This document shows, piece by piece, positions 12,757-20,307 of a stretch of 27,324 nucleotides of DNA (position 1 is its first letter; each line of letters starts with the position of its first letter). The position numbers and the translations under genes were made by a program. This DNA is from WHSV01 sp050694055 (lineage in GTDB: Bacteria; Actinomycetota; CADDZG01; WHSQ01). Below the pieces are notes generated by a model that was not told the origin of the DNA, did not search any database, and worked only from the letters and a program-made list of their open reading frames with translations. Where the stretch lies: the NCBI GenBank assembly GCA_050694055.1, contig JBOGWX010000009.1, positions 1-27,324 of the forward strand. The letters run 5' to 3'.

Positions 12757-13740
12757 ATGAAAGACGTAGGCATCGTGGGTATCCCATATTCGGGCAAGTC
12801 GACTCTGTTCACCGCCTTGACCAGCACGGGTTCGGCAGGTGGGCGTTCCAACCAAGCCGTGGTCGATGTGCCGGACGCGCGCGTCGAGAAGCTGACCGCT
12901 CTCGAGGGCTCCAAGAAAACCGTGCACGCCAAGGTGCGCTTCGTCGACGTTCCGGGAGGGCTCACCGCACGGGGGATCGCCGAGTTCCGTCAGACGGATG
13001 CTCTCTGCATCGTCGTGCGAGCCTACGGACCGGAGGCCGATCCCTCCGGCGAACTCGGATCGGTGCAGGCGGAGCTGCTGCTCGCCGACCTCGCAAGCAT
13101 CGAGTCGGCTCTCGACAAGGGGCGTAAGAAAGCGCGCTCCTCGAAAGAGGCCCAGCGCGAGGTCGACGTGCTCGAGCGGGCTCACGCGCTCCTCGATTCG
13201 GAACGCGCCTTGCGAGAGGCACCGTGGGAGGACGACGAGCTCAAGTTCCTGCGCGGGTTCGGAGCTCTGACGCTCAAGCCCTGGATCGTCGTCGCCAACG
13301 TCGAGGAGAGCGCCGGCGCCGAGCCACACGGGCTGCTGGAAGAGACGATCGCAGTCAGCGCATCGCTCGAGACCGAGGTCGCGGGGATGGACGAGGGTGA
13401 CGCCGGCGAGCTGCTCGCAGGCTTCGGCATCACCGAGCCCGGGCTGGGCCGAGTCATCCGGGCCTGCTATCGGGCGCTCGATCTCATCACCTTTCTGACC
13501 ACGGGCGAGGACGAGAGCAGGGCCTGGGAGGTCGGGCGAGGCGCCAGGGCCCCCGAGGCCGCGGGAGTCATCCACTCCGACCTCGAACGAGGGTTCATTC
13601 GCGCCGAGGTTGTGCACTACGACGATCTGGTCGCGGCAGGCTCATGGAACGAGGCGAAGGGCAGGGGCCGACTGCGAGTCGAGGGCAAGGACTACGAGGT
13701 GAGAGAAGGAGACTGCCTCAACATCCGCTTCGCCGTCTGA
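12757..13740 (+). CDS. ychF: Divergent YchF-family P-loop NTPase
   Basis: The product has 327 residues against about 363 for typical YchF/OLA1. The C-terminal TGS region is canonical (DLITFLTTGEDESRAW, APEAAGVIHSDLERGFI, GKDYEVREGDCLNIRF). The N-terminal G domain departs from the family: the P-loop is GIPYSGKST instead of G-PNVGKST, and the switch II segment is DVPGGLTARG without the usual KGAS-GEGLGN stretch. The ATP-specifying N-x-x-E type G4 motif is kept as NVEE (about 186-189). Family members hydrolyse ATP and associate with ribosomes. This may be a second, specialised YchF; the missing ~35 residues and altered switch support that, but other copies cannot be seen here. Confidence 0.85.
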   Translation: MKDVGIVGIPYSGKSTLFTALTSTGSAGGRSNQAVVDVPDARVEKLTALEGSKKTVHAKVRFVDVPGGLTARGIAEFRQTDALCIVVRAYGPEADPSGELGSVQAELLLADLASIESALDKGRKKARSSKEAQREVDVLERAHALLDSERALREAPWEDDELKFLRGFGALTLKPWIVVANVEESAGAEPHGLLEETIAVSASLETEVAGMDEGDAGELLAGFGITEPGLGRVIRACYRALDLITFLTTGEDESRAWEVGRGARAPEAAGVIHSDLERGFIRAEVVHYDDLVAAGSWNEAKGRGRLRVEGKDYEVREGDCLNIRFAV

Positions 13741-13750
13741 GCCCGGGCCC

Positions 13751-14317
13751 TCAGGCTGGGTGCTTATCCTGCCCCGGGAACACGTCCTCTTCCGTCTCGT
13801 GCCACACCGGATGGTCGCCCGAGGTTTCGACGTTGAAGCCGTAGTCGAACACCAGCGAACCACCGTAGGTCGCACCAAAGGCGACGAGGCCCCCGGCCAG
13901 CACCGACAGGATCAGCCCGATGGGGTTGACGCCGTCGTCGGCGAGGTCGCGCGTCAGCAGGTTGAGAACCACGAGCAGGCTGACGGTGAGCATCACGGCC
14001 ATGTGCCAGTTGGCCGTGCGCCACGCTTGGGTGTGCTTGGGGGTGGACTTCAGCCAGTCCCAGAACCCCGTGAGGCTCGTCGGGATCGAGACGATGAGGC
14101 CACCGATGAGCGTGTAGGTAGCGGCGTTGTACATGTTCTCGGCGAGCTCACCGCTCGAAAGAAACGAGATCACATCGAAGACGAGGGCGAAGGTGTAGGC
14201 GGCGACGGGAATGTCCGTGAGCGGGGGATGCAGCGGTTTTCCCGAAAGGCCTCGCAGTCCCTTAAAGGTCCGGCCCCTCAGCGTGATCCCCGGTTTGATC
14301 GAGAAAAGCCTTGCCAT
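13751..14317 (-). CDS. DUF2231 family membrane protein
   Basis: The product has 188 residues and about four transmembrane helices: YTFALVFDVISFL, TLIGGLIVSIPTSL, HMAVMLTVSLLVVLNLL and GLILSVLAGGLVAFGA. The signature GKPLHPPLTDIPVAAYTFALVFD identifies the DUF2231 family, predicted integral membrane proteins that often carry redox cofactors or accompany them; function is unproven. The C-terminal tail is acidic with several His residues (HPVWHETEEDVF, DKHPA). GAGGAGGAG upstream of ATG 14317 gives a strong ribosome binding site. Its stop is ten bases from the convergent ychF stop. Confidence 0.87.
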   Translation of the reverse strand: MARLFSIKPGITLRGRTFKGLRGLSGKPLHPPLTDIPVAAYTFALVFDVISFLSSGELAENMYNAATYTLIGGLIVSIPTSLTGFWDWLKSTPKHTQAWRTANWHMAVMLTVSLLVVLNLLTRDLADDGVNPIGLILSVLAGGLVAFGATYGGSLVFDYGFNVETSGDHPVWHETEEDVFPGQDKHPA

Positions 14318-14423
14318 GTGCTCCTCCTCGCTCGGCCGTTCGAAGTAAGCCTATGCCCACCGGGAGGTTGATCCCAGGAACACTGTGATCGTGTTGTTAG
14401 CGGGTCGCAGCTCGGATCTGGGC

Positions 14424-15962
14424 CTAGATGAGGACGTGACCACCCGAGCGGCGAGGGTCGTGGACCGCGTTGACCGTGCCGTCCTCCGTCACCGAGGCAG
14501 CCTGTACCGCGCCGAAGAACATGTGGATGTCGTCGTAGGGCCTCGGGGTGAAGCCGAGCTGATCACCCGGGAGGCCGGGTTCGAAGCACAGCGTTTCGCC
14601 CTCCGGCCGCGGGTCGAGGTGCGCCCGCGGCGCGGCGACCGCGTCCTCGAGCGAATCCCCGTCCACCGCCATGCGCATGAGCGTCTGAGCGATGGCGCCG
14701 ACGATGCGATCCGCCCCGGGTGAACCGAGCCCGACCACGATTCCAGGGCCCGATGCGATGGTCGGCGCCATGTTCGAATGACAACGCATGCCGGGGGCCA
14801 GCCCGTGAACGCCCAGGGGGTTGAGCTCTTCCTCACCGAGTGAGTTGTTGAGCAACATGCCGTGCACCACCAGGCCCGCCCCGTAGCCGTTGGATTCGGT
14901 GATCGAGCACACGTAGCCGTCCGAGTCCGCCGCCGAACCGTGGGTCGTGTCCTGCGAGCGCCGGCTCCGGCCCGTGAGCCGTTCGATGCCTTCAGCGTCC
15001 GAGAGCCCGCCGCCGTTCAGAGCATCGATCGCCTCCTGGAAGGCGGACGCGATGCCCGTCGGATCTCCGTAACGCTCTCGCCGGTAGCCCGTTGCCATCC
15101 GCTGTGCCTCGATCAGAGAGCGGAGACGCTCGGTGGGCTCCTTGAGGTCGGCCGAATGCAGCAACGCCAGCATGTGCACCAGCACCGCCCCTCCGACCGC
15201 GGGGGGAGGGTTGGTGTCGACGCGCCAGCCCCACACCTCGCTGATGAGCGCGTGGCGAACCGTGGGCTCGTAGCGGCTGAGGTCCTCGACCGTCATGAAG
15301 CCCCCGTCTTTGCGAATCTCGCTCTCGAGCTCGCGCGCGAGCTCTCCCGAGTAGAAGGCCTCCGGGCCCCGCTCAGCGACCAGTTCGAGTGCCTCCGCCA
15401 GCTCGGCCTGAATCAGCATGTCGCCCTCCACCAGAGGCTCGCCGGTGGGAGCGAAGATCGAGGACGCGCTCGGGTACTTGCACCACACCGCATCCCAGGT
15501 CACGGAGAGGTAGTACGAGGCGGTCTTGGACAGCGGTAGTCCATCGCGGGCGGCGACGACGGCGTCTGCGAACAGCGCCTCCCACTCGATTCGTCCGTGC
15601 AACTCCCACGCCCGGCGCGCGGCCGCGAGGATCCCGGGGACGCCGATCGATCCGCCGCCGATGCCGGTGTACATCCCGTCGGCGTAGTCGGGAAAGTAGA
15701 CGCGCTTCAAACCCTGGCCCGGCTCCGCCGGATGGGTGTGTGGCATGGCCGTGTTGCCGTCGAAGATCTCGATCTCCCACGAGGGAGTGCGCACGAGCAC
15801 GAACCCGGAGCCGCCGATCGAACCGAAGAAGGGCTCGGCCACCCATGCCATGATCGAGGCGGCGAGACACGCGTCGACGGCATTACCTCCCGCCCTTGCG
15901 ACGTTGGCGGCCGCCTGGGCGCCGGGGACGCTTCCGGCGGCCGCGGCGAGTCGGGGCTTCAT
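14424..15962 (-). CDS. ggt: Gamma-glutamyltransferase family protein, apparently without signal peptide
   Basis: This 512-residue Ntn-hydrolase precursor aligns with gamma-glutamyltranspeptidase. It has an N-terminal segment with GGNAVDACLAA, a substrate region GGSGFVLVR, and the processing site at D-T339-T340-H341. Self-cleavage before T339 would give a large subunit of ~338 and a small subunit of ~174 residues with T339 as nucleophile. GSPGADRIV and PRAHLDPRPEG near the end fit the small subunit. The family transfers or hydrolyses gamma-glutamyl groups, for example of glutathione. The first residue lies close to the usual mature N-terminus and no hydrophobic signal is present. GGAAGGTAGGG upstream supports ATG 15962. 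It may act in the cytosol or on another gamma-glutamyl or acyl amide. Confidence 0.88.
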   Translation of the reverse strand: MKPRLAAAAGSVPGAQAAANVARAGGNAVDACLAASIMAWVAEPFFGSIGGSGFVLVRTPSWEIEIFDGNTAMPHTHPAEPGQGLKRVYFPDYADGMYTGIGGGSIGVPGILAAARRAWELHGRIEWEALFADAVVAARDGLPLSKTASYYLSVTWDAVWCKYPSASSIFAPTGEPLVEGDMLIQAELAEALELVAERGPEAFYSGELARELESEIRKDGGFMTVEDLSRYEPTVRHALISEVWGWRVDTNPPPAVGGAVLVHMLALLHSADLKEPTERLRSLIEAQRMATGYRRERYGDPTGIASAFQEAIDALNGGGLSDAEGIERLTGRSRRSQDTTHGSAADSDGYVCSITESNGYGAGLVVHGMLLNNSLGEEELNPLGVHGLAPGMRCHSNMAPTIASGPGIVVGLGSPGADRIVGAIAQTLMRMAVDGDSLEDAVAAPRAHLDPRPEGETLCFEPGLPGDQLGFTPRPYDDIHMFFGAVQAASVTEDGTVNAVHDPRRSGGHVLI

Positions 15963-16013
15963 GTTCCGACCCTACCTTCCGGTAAGCGCGTGCATCCCTC
16001 GTAGGATTCCGCG

Positions 16014-16472
16014 GTGTCCGAGCGCAAGAGCTTCGAGGTCGGAGCCGAGCGCGTCGCGCGCTGCGAGCCGGAGGTCGTGCTCCGGCACCTGCTCGACGCG
16101 TCGCGCTGGCCCCGGTGGCAGCCCGAGATCGTGGCCACCACAGGGCCCGCGCGCGTCAAAGCCGGGGACGTGGTGCGTGGTCATGCCGACCTCCTGGGGT
16201 TCGGGGTGGCGGGGCAGGCCGTCATCGACGAGGTTCCGCCGCACGGGTTGGTCGAGGACGTGCTCGTCGGTGTTCGAATGCGCGTGAGCTACGAAATCGA
16301 GCCGCGCGCGGATGGCTGTCTGATGCGGGCGCGCGTCGTCACGGAAGCGCCCACCGGTCTCTCCGGACGAATCCTCGGACTTCTCCTGAGACGCCGCCTG
16401 CGCACGATGCAGCGGACGGCTCTCGATCGACTGGCACGCCTCGCAGAGGGTGAGCGACGAGAGCAGGGATAA
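16014..16472 (+). CDS. SRPBCC (START-like) family protein
   Basis: The product has 152 residues with the polyketide-cyclase/START-like pattern: an opening strand FEVGAERVARCEPEVVLRHLLDASRWPRWQPEI, then GDVVRGHADLLGFGVAGQAVIDEV, and a long C-terminal helix (GRILGLLLRRRLRTMQRTALDRLARLAEG). Such proteins form a hydrophobic cavity for a lipid-like ligand; none can be named. The start is GTG 16014 with AGGA nine bases upstream. It precedes endonuclease IV by eight bases and probably shares its mRNA. It is divergent from the gamma-glutamyltransferase gene. Confidence 0.8.
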   Translation: MSERKSFEVGAERVARCEPEVVLRHLLDASRWPRWQPEIVATTGPARVKAGDVVRGHADLLGFGVAGQAVIDEVPPHGLVEDVLVGVRMRVSYEIEPRADGCLMRARVVTEAPTGLSGRILGLLLRRRLRTMQRTALDRLARLAEGERREQG

Positions 16473-16480
16473 TCGGACGC

Positions 16481-17233
16481 ATGATCATTGGAGCACACGT
16501 TCCCGACGAGGATCCGATCGAGCACGCCGAGGCCATCGGTGCGGAGGCTATTCAGATGTTCGTGGGCCCGCCGCAGTCGTGGAAGAAGCCGCCCCCTAGA
16601 GCCGACGCCGAGGTGCTGAAGGCGTCCGACGTCCCGATCTACGTGCACGCGCCTTATCTCATCAACGTCGCCTCTCCCAACAACCGAGTGCGCATTCCAT
16701 CGCGCAAGATCTTGGCCGGCACGCTCGAGCGCTCGGCCGAGATCGGGGCCACCGGCGTGATCGTCCACGCGGGGCATGCCGAGGACGGCATCGAAAGGGG
16801 CTTCATGAGATGGCGCAAGGTCTTCGAGGAGCTGAACGACAGTGGGCCTCCGATAATCATCGAGAACACCGCGGGCGGGGACAATGCCATGGGCCGTCAC
16901 GCCGAGGTCATCGCGCGCCTGTGGGAGCACATCGATGACTTCGAGCCACGCTTCTGCTTCGACACGTGCCACGCCCATGCCGGAGGAGAGGACCTCGAAG
17001 ACGTCGTCGAACGCCTGCTGGCGATCATCGGGAAGATCGACCTGGTGCACGCCAACAACTCACGCGACGCGGCGGGAAGTGGTCGCGACCGCCATGCCAA
17101 CTTCGAGGACGGCAAGATCGACCTCGACACCCTCGTGGACATGGTGAAGGCGTCGAAGTCTCGCGTCGTCATCTGCGAGACGCCGTGGCCCGGCATCGCC
17201 GACGACGTTGAGATCCTGCGCGGCCGAATCTAG
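16481..17233 (+). CDS. nfo: Deoxyribonuclease IV (AP endonuclease, Nfo family)
   Basis: This 250-residue TIM-barrel enzyme cuts DNA 5' of abasic sites in base-excision repair. The trinuclear zinc ligands of the family are present in order: H56 in YVHAPY, H96 in VIVHAGH, E128 in IIIENTAGG, D161 and H164 in FDTCHAHA, H190 in LVHANNSRD, D203 and H205 in DRHANFEDG, and E233 in ICETPW. It is somewhat shorter than the E. coli protein (285). A GGGATAA sequence lies about 15 bases before ATG 16481, so the ribosome binding site is only moderate; coupling to the upstream SRPBCC gene, eight bases away, may help. Confidence 0.92.
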   Translation: MIIGAHVPDEDPIEHAEAIGAEAIQMFVGPPQSWKKPPPRADAEVLKASDVPIYVHAPYLINVASPNNRVRIPSRKILAGTLERSAEIGATGVIVHAGHAEDGIERGFMRWRKVFEELNDSGPPIIIENTAGGDNAMGRHAEVIARLWEHIDDFEPRFCFDTCHAHAGGEDLEDVVERLLAIIGKIDLVHANNSRDAAGSGRDRHANFEDGKIDLDTLVDMVKASKSRVVICETPWPGIADDVEILRGRI

Positions 17234-17244
17234 CCGTCGCTCTC

Positions 17245-17270
17245 GCAAAAGGGACGATCAACCCTTTCGC
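17245..17270 (+). terminator. Possible hairpin terminator after nfo
   Basis: GCAAAAGGG and CCCTTTCGC form a nine-pair stem with one mismatch and an eight-base loop, starting 11 bases after the nfo stop. There is no T-run afterwards, so function as an intrinsic terminator is uncertain. Confidence 0.35.
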
Positions 17271-17370
17271 CGCCAACCCTCAGCTACTAAGCTTCGCCCA
17301 TTCGAATGACGATCTGCGCAGACGGTGGGGCGAGTAGCGGTCTGGCGTCGCGCGGTTTAGGAGGACGGCC

Positions 17371-18240
17371 ATGACGAACGGATATCCGCCGCAGGCTGGG
17401 CAGAGTGGAGACCAACCTCCCCCCGGCCGCGACCATCCTCAGGGGTCTCCAGGGTATCCGCCTCAGGGCCCACCACCGCCCTCCCAGCAGGGCGGCGCGC
17501 CGCCTCAGTACCCGCAGCATCCCCAGCAGCAGGGCGGCTACGGGCAGTATCCGCAGGGACCCACCCCCTACGCGACCGGACCCAGCGGACCGAGGGCGAA
17601 CTTCGGTCAGCGTTTAGGCGCCTACATCCTGGACGCGCTCATCATCTTCGTGCCCCTGCTCATCCTCTTCGGGGCCCTTCTGGCCGGCTCGGTGGAGAGC
17701 TTCGATGCCGAATCGGGCCAGTTCAGGAGCGGACCTCTGTCGGGCGGCAACGTCCTGTTCACGCTCTTCGGGCTGGCGGTCTCGATCGCCTACTTCACCC
17801 TTCTCGAGGGGAGCACCTCGGGCCAGACGGTGGGCAAGAAGGCGCTCAGCATCAGGGTCATACATGCGAATACCGGAGGAACGATCGGCTATGGCCGAGC
17901 CCTCGGTCGCAATGCGGTTCGGAGCCTTCCCGGCCTCATACCGCTACTCAGCCTGATCTGGGTGCTGCTCGACAACCTCTGGATGCTGTGGGACAAGGAG
18001 AAGCAGACGCTGCACGACAAGGCCGCGAGCACGCTGGTGGTGCCGGTCGCCGCCTATCCGATCCGCCGCCAGGGAGACCAGGGTCAAGGCGGCTACGGGC
18101 AGAGTTACGGCCCACAGCAGGGCGGCTACCAGCAGCAATCGGGAGGCTACGGCCGGCAGGGTTACGGCCAGGCGCCTGGTGGCCCGCCACCGGGCCGGCC
18201 ACCCGGACCGCCGCCCGGTGGATACGACCCCAACCGTTAG
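17371..18240 (+). CDS. RDD family membrane protein with Pro/Gln/Gly-rich tails
   Basis: The product has 289 residues. Residues 1-75 are a disordered, Pro/Gln/Gly-rich cytosolic tail with repeated YPQ/PPQ patterns. The RDD domain follows (NFGQRLGAYILDALIIFVPLLILF), with the Arg and Asp residues that name the family. Further transmembrane stretches are LFTLFGLAVSIAYFTLLEG and SLPGLIPLLSLIWVLLDNLWMLW; SGQTVGKKALSIRVI and KQTLHDKAASTLVV are standard family motifs. A second Gly/Gln/Tyr-rich tail covers about 235-289. Some RDD proteins elsewhere act as cation/proton antiporters, but function here is not established. AGGAGG precedes ATG 17371. The DUF4190 gene follows with a similarly built tail, suggesting a functional pair. 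Confidence 0.88.
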   Translation: MTNGYPPQAGQSGDQPPPGRDHPQGSPGYPPQGPPPPSQQGGAPPQYPQHPQQQGGYGQYPQGPTPYATGPSGPRANFGQRLGAYILDALIIFVPLLILFGALLAGSVESFDAESGQFRSGPLSGGNVLFTLFGLAVSIAYFTLLEGSTSGQTVGKKALSIRVIHANTGGTIGYGRALGRNAVRSLPGLIPLLSLIWVLLDNLWMLWDKEKQTLHDKAASTLVVPVAAYPIRRQGDQGQGGYGQSYGPQQGGYQQQSGGYGRQGYGQAPGGPPPGRPPGPPPGGYDPNR

Positions 18241-18274
18241 CGGAGAATCATGGTGCGGAGTTGAAGGGGAAGCC

Positions 18275-18712
18275 ATGACTGCGGATTACGAAGCTCAACG
18301 GCAACCACGGGAACAACCGGAGGGCCAGGGTGCCGGAGGGGGGCCCGGCGCGCCCGCTGGACCACCCCAGCAGGGGATTCAGCCCCATAACCAGCCGCCC
18401 CCCGAGCCCTACTTTCAGCAGCGGCCGCCCGGCTACCCGCAGAACCGGCCCGACGGATACGGCCCGCCCATGGTGCAACAGACGAACGGCCTGGCGGTGG
18501 CATCGTTGGTGCTCGGCATCTTGTGGCTCGGATGGCTCGGCTCGTTACTCGCGCTGATCTTCGGTTACGCCGCCAAGGGTCAGATCGATCGATCGAACGG
18601 AGCGCAGGGTGGGCGGGGGCTGGCGATCGCCGGCATCGTGCTCGGATGGATCGGCGTCGCCTTCTTCCTGCTGCTCTTCGTGCTTCCGCTGTTCTTTCTC
18701 GCCGCGGTCTAG
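18275..18712 (+). CDS. DUF4190 domain membrane protein with Pro-rich tail
   Basis: The product has 145 residues. A Pro/Gln/Gly-rich N-terminal half (about 1-70) precedes a two-helix DUF4190 domain: TNGLAVASLVLGILWLGWLG with LIFGYAAKGQIDRS, then GRGLAIAGIVLGWIGVAFF. In actinobacteria this domain recurs behind proline-rich tails; its role is unknown. AAGGGGAAG lies upstream of ATG 18275. It follows the RDD gene by 34 bases and is probably cotranscribed. Confidence 0.88.
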   Translation: MTADYEAQRQPREQPEGQGAGGGPGAPAGPPQQGIQPHNQPPPEPYFQQRPPGYPQNRPDGYGPPMVQQTNGLAVASLVLGILWLGWLGSLLALIFGYAAKGQIDRSNGAQGGRGLAIAGIVLGWIGVAFFLLLFVLPLFFLAAV

Positions 18713-18723
18713 CCGCGCTCCGT

Positions 18724-18745
18724 GTCCGGTTCTCGGAGCCGGGAC
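18724..18745. terminator. Possible hairpin between convergent genes
   Basis: GTCCGGTT and AGCCGGGAC can pair over eight positions with one bulged G and a CTCGG loop. The hairpin lies between the convergent stops of the DUF4190 gene (18712) and the peroxiredoxin gene (18765). No T-run is present on either side, so this is tentative. Confidence 0.3.
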
Positions 18746-18764
18746 TGGCTCAGAACTACACCGG

Positions 18765-19226
18765 TCAACCGAGCGACGCCTGCAGGTCGGCGACGTGGGA
18801 GCGCGCCTTTACTCCGTAGAGGGCCTGGCTGATCTTGCCGTTCTCGTCGATGACGAAGGTCGAGCGCTTGACCAGAAGCGGGATGTTCTCAAAGGCCCCG
18901 AAGATGCCCGCCGCGCCGTAGGCCTTCGCAAGGCTCATGTCCTTGTCGACGAGGAGCGGGAAGTTGAGGCCGTACTTCGACGAGAAGGCGCTGTGCGACT
19001 TGGCCCCCTGCGGACTCGCTCCCAGCACCACGTAACCGGCGTCGTTGAGTTCCGCGTGTGCGTCGCGAAAGTCGCAGGCCTCCTTGGTGCATCCGGGTGT
19101 GTCGTCCGCGGGATAGAAGAACAGGATCACCTTCTGGCCGCGCAGCTCGCTCAGCCGCCACGTCTTTCCCTCGGCGTCCTGCGCTTCGAAATCGGGGGCA
19201 TCGTCTCCTGCTGCGAGTTGGGCCAT
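18765..19226 (-). CDS. bcp: Thioredoxin-dependent peroxiredoxin, Bcp/PrxQ type
   Basis: This 153-residue peroxiredoxin reduces hydrogen and organic peroxides. The active-site segment FFYPADDTPGCTKEAC contains peroxidatic C46 and the resolving C51 five residues later, the atypical two-Cys PrxQ arrangement recycled by thioredoxin. Pro, Thr and the later RSTFVIDENG segment are family-typical, and length is normal. AGGAGA upstream supports the ATG at 19226; longer in-frame starts would overlap the DUF2017 gene. It is third in the clpS-DUF2017-bcp run, 41 bases after its neighbour. Confidence 0.93.
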   Translation of the reverse strand: MAQLAAGDDAPDFEAQDAEGKTWRLSELRGQKVILFFYPADDTPGCTKEACDFRDAHAELNDAGYVVLGASPQGAKSHSAFSSKYGLNFPLLVDKDMSLAKAYGAAGIFGAFENIPLLVKRSTFVIDENGKISQALYGVKARSHVADLQASLG

Positions 19227-19267
19227 CGCGCTGGTTCTCCTGGTCGTCGTCCAAGAAGCGTCTATCT

Positions 19268-19720
19268 CTAGGGAACCATCTGCTCGAGAATTCGTTCCTG
19301 CAACCAGCCGAGCCAGTGAAGGATCTGCAGGGGAGCAAAGCGCGGGTCGTCGGGCTCCGGCACGATGTCCATGGTCTCTTGAGTAACTTCGAGACGCGTG
19401 CCCAGCGCCAGCCGCATGTCGGTGAGGCCTCGCACCCATGCCTCGGCGCCCTCCTCGTCAAGCCTGGGTTTGGCTCCGCCGCGGCCCCCGAGTGTCTCCG
19501 ACATCCGATCGAGCACTTCGAGCTTCATGGCGCTCAGGTCACCACCGGTCAGCTCTCGGTAGGCGGCCGCCTCCTCCTGGTCGTCATAGGCGTTCGGAAA
19601 GAGTCGTGCGCGCACGGCATCGCTCGAGTCGGATTCCTTCAGGAGCTCGCGCATCTGTTCGATGAGGTCGCGCAGGATCGCCGCCTCCTGCGCGTTGAGC
19701 TTGATTGTGATGTCAGTCAC
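19268..19720 (-). CDS. DUF2017 family protein
   Basis: The product has 150 residues and is soluble and helical. It matches the actinobacterial DUF2017 family: ITIKLNAQEAAILRDLIEQMRELL at the N-terminus, RLFPNAYDDQEEAAAYRELT in the middle, and APLQILHWLGWLQERIL at the end. Function is unknown. It starts at GTG 19720, overlapping the clpS stop by eight bases, so translation is probably coupled. The family commonly sits next to clpS in actinobacteria, which suggests a link to Clp-mediated protein turnover (inference from neighbourhood). Confidence 0.88.
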   Translation of the reverse strand: MTDITIKLNAQEAAILRDLIEQMRELLKESDSSDAVRARLFPNAYDDQEEAAAYRELTGGDLSAMKLEVLDRMSETLGGRGGAKPRLDEEGAEAWVRGLTDMRLALGTRLEVTQETMDIVPEPDDPRFAPLQILHWLGWLQERILEQMVP

Positions 19721-20012
19721 TCTTGGTCAACGTCGCCCAGAGTCCGTGGCCGTGAAGCCTGAAGCAGTCCATCTCCGCCTTCTCGCGCGGCCCGCTCGAC
19801 ACGACCGCCTTGCCCTTGTAGTGGACGTCCAGCATGAGCTTGTGGGCCTTCTCGTACGAGTAGCCAAAGAGCTTCTGAAAGACGAAGGTTACGTACGTCA
19901 TTAGGTTGATGGGATCGTTCCACACGATCACCAGCCAGGGCCGGTCGGCTTCGACCACCTCATCGACATCGGACTCGCGCTCGATATCGGGCGCGATCGT
20001 GGGCTGCTGCAT
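19713..20012 (-). CDS. clpS: ATP-dependent Clp protease adaptor ClpS
   Basis: This 99-residue protein matches ClpS, which carries N-degron substrates to the Clp AAA+ unfoldase. The substrate pocket is visible: WNDPINLMTYVTFVFQKLFGYS with the Asn-Asp pair, and LDVHYKGKAVV with the pocket His. The N-terminal ~25 residues are acidic and variable as usual. ATG 20012 is preferred; the nearest purine-rich stretch (GGGAAAG) is about 20 bases upstream, so the start is not strongly decided. It shares the 295-base gap 20013-20307 with the divergent sigma factor gene. Confidence 0.92.
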   Translation of the reverse strand: MQQPTIAPDIERESDVDEVVEADRPWLVIVWNDPINLMTYVTFVFQKLFGYSYEKAHKLMLDVHYKGKAVVSSGPREKAEMDCFRLHGHGLWATLTKSD

Positions 20013-20088
20013 ACGGACAATCGTCGCACTTTCCCGGCCGGCGATGAGCCTCGGAGGGCGATTTCGCCAAGGAGAGCAAGCGCGCAAG

Positions 20089-20184
20089 CTCTTGACCACG
20101 TGTTCGGAGACCTGGGACGACTCTTGACCGCTCGTTCGGAGAACTCGGCCGGCAGTTGACCGAGTGGTCGGAGACTTCTCAATT
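20089..20184. promoter_or_regulatory. Three direct repeats with 32-bp period upstream of the sigma factor gene
   Basis: TTGACC begins at 20092, 20124 and 20156, and TTCGGAGA (GTCGGAGA in copy 3) begins at 20103, 20135 and 20167. Each unit is therefore TTGACC-N5-KTCGGAGA, repeated at exactly 32 bases, about three helical turns. The array lies in the gap between divergent clpS and the sigma factor gene and is a good candidate for a cooperative operator. Elsewhere the gap holds only a small GGCGA-TT-TCGCC hairpin at 20057-20068. Confidence 0.55.
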
Positions 20185-20307
20185 TCCTCGAGATTATTTG
20201 CCGAAACTACGGATTGCCCGGTAACGGAGTTGCGCGAATCGAGTCTTGTGTGGGTGAGGGTCGCAACATCCACCGCACGCACACGGGCAGGGAGGTTCGT
20301 GCACGTA

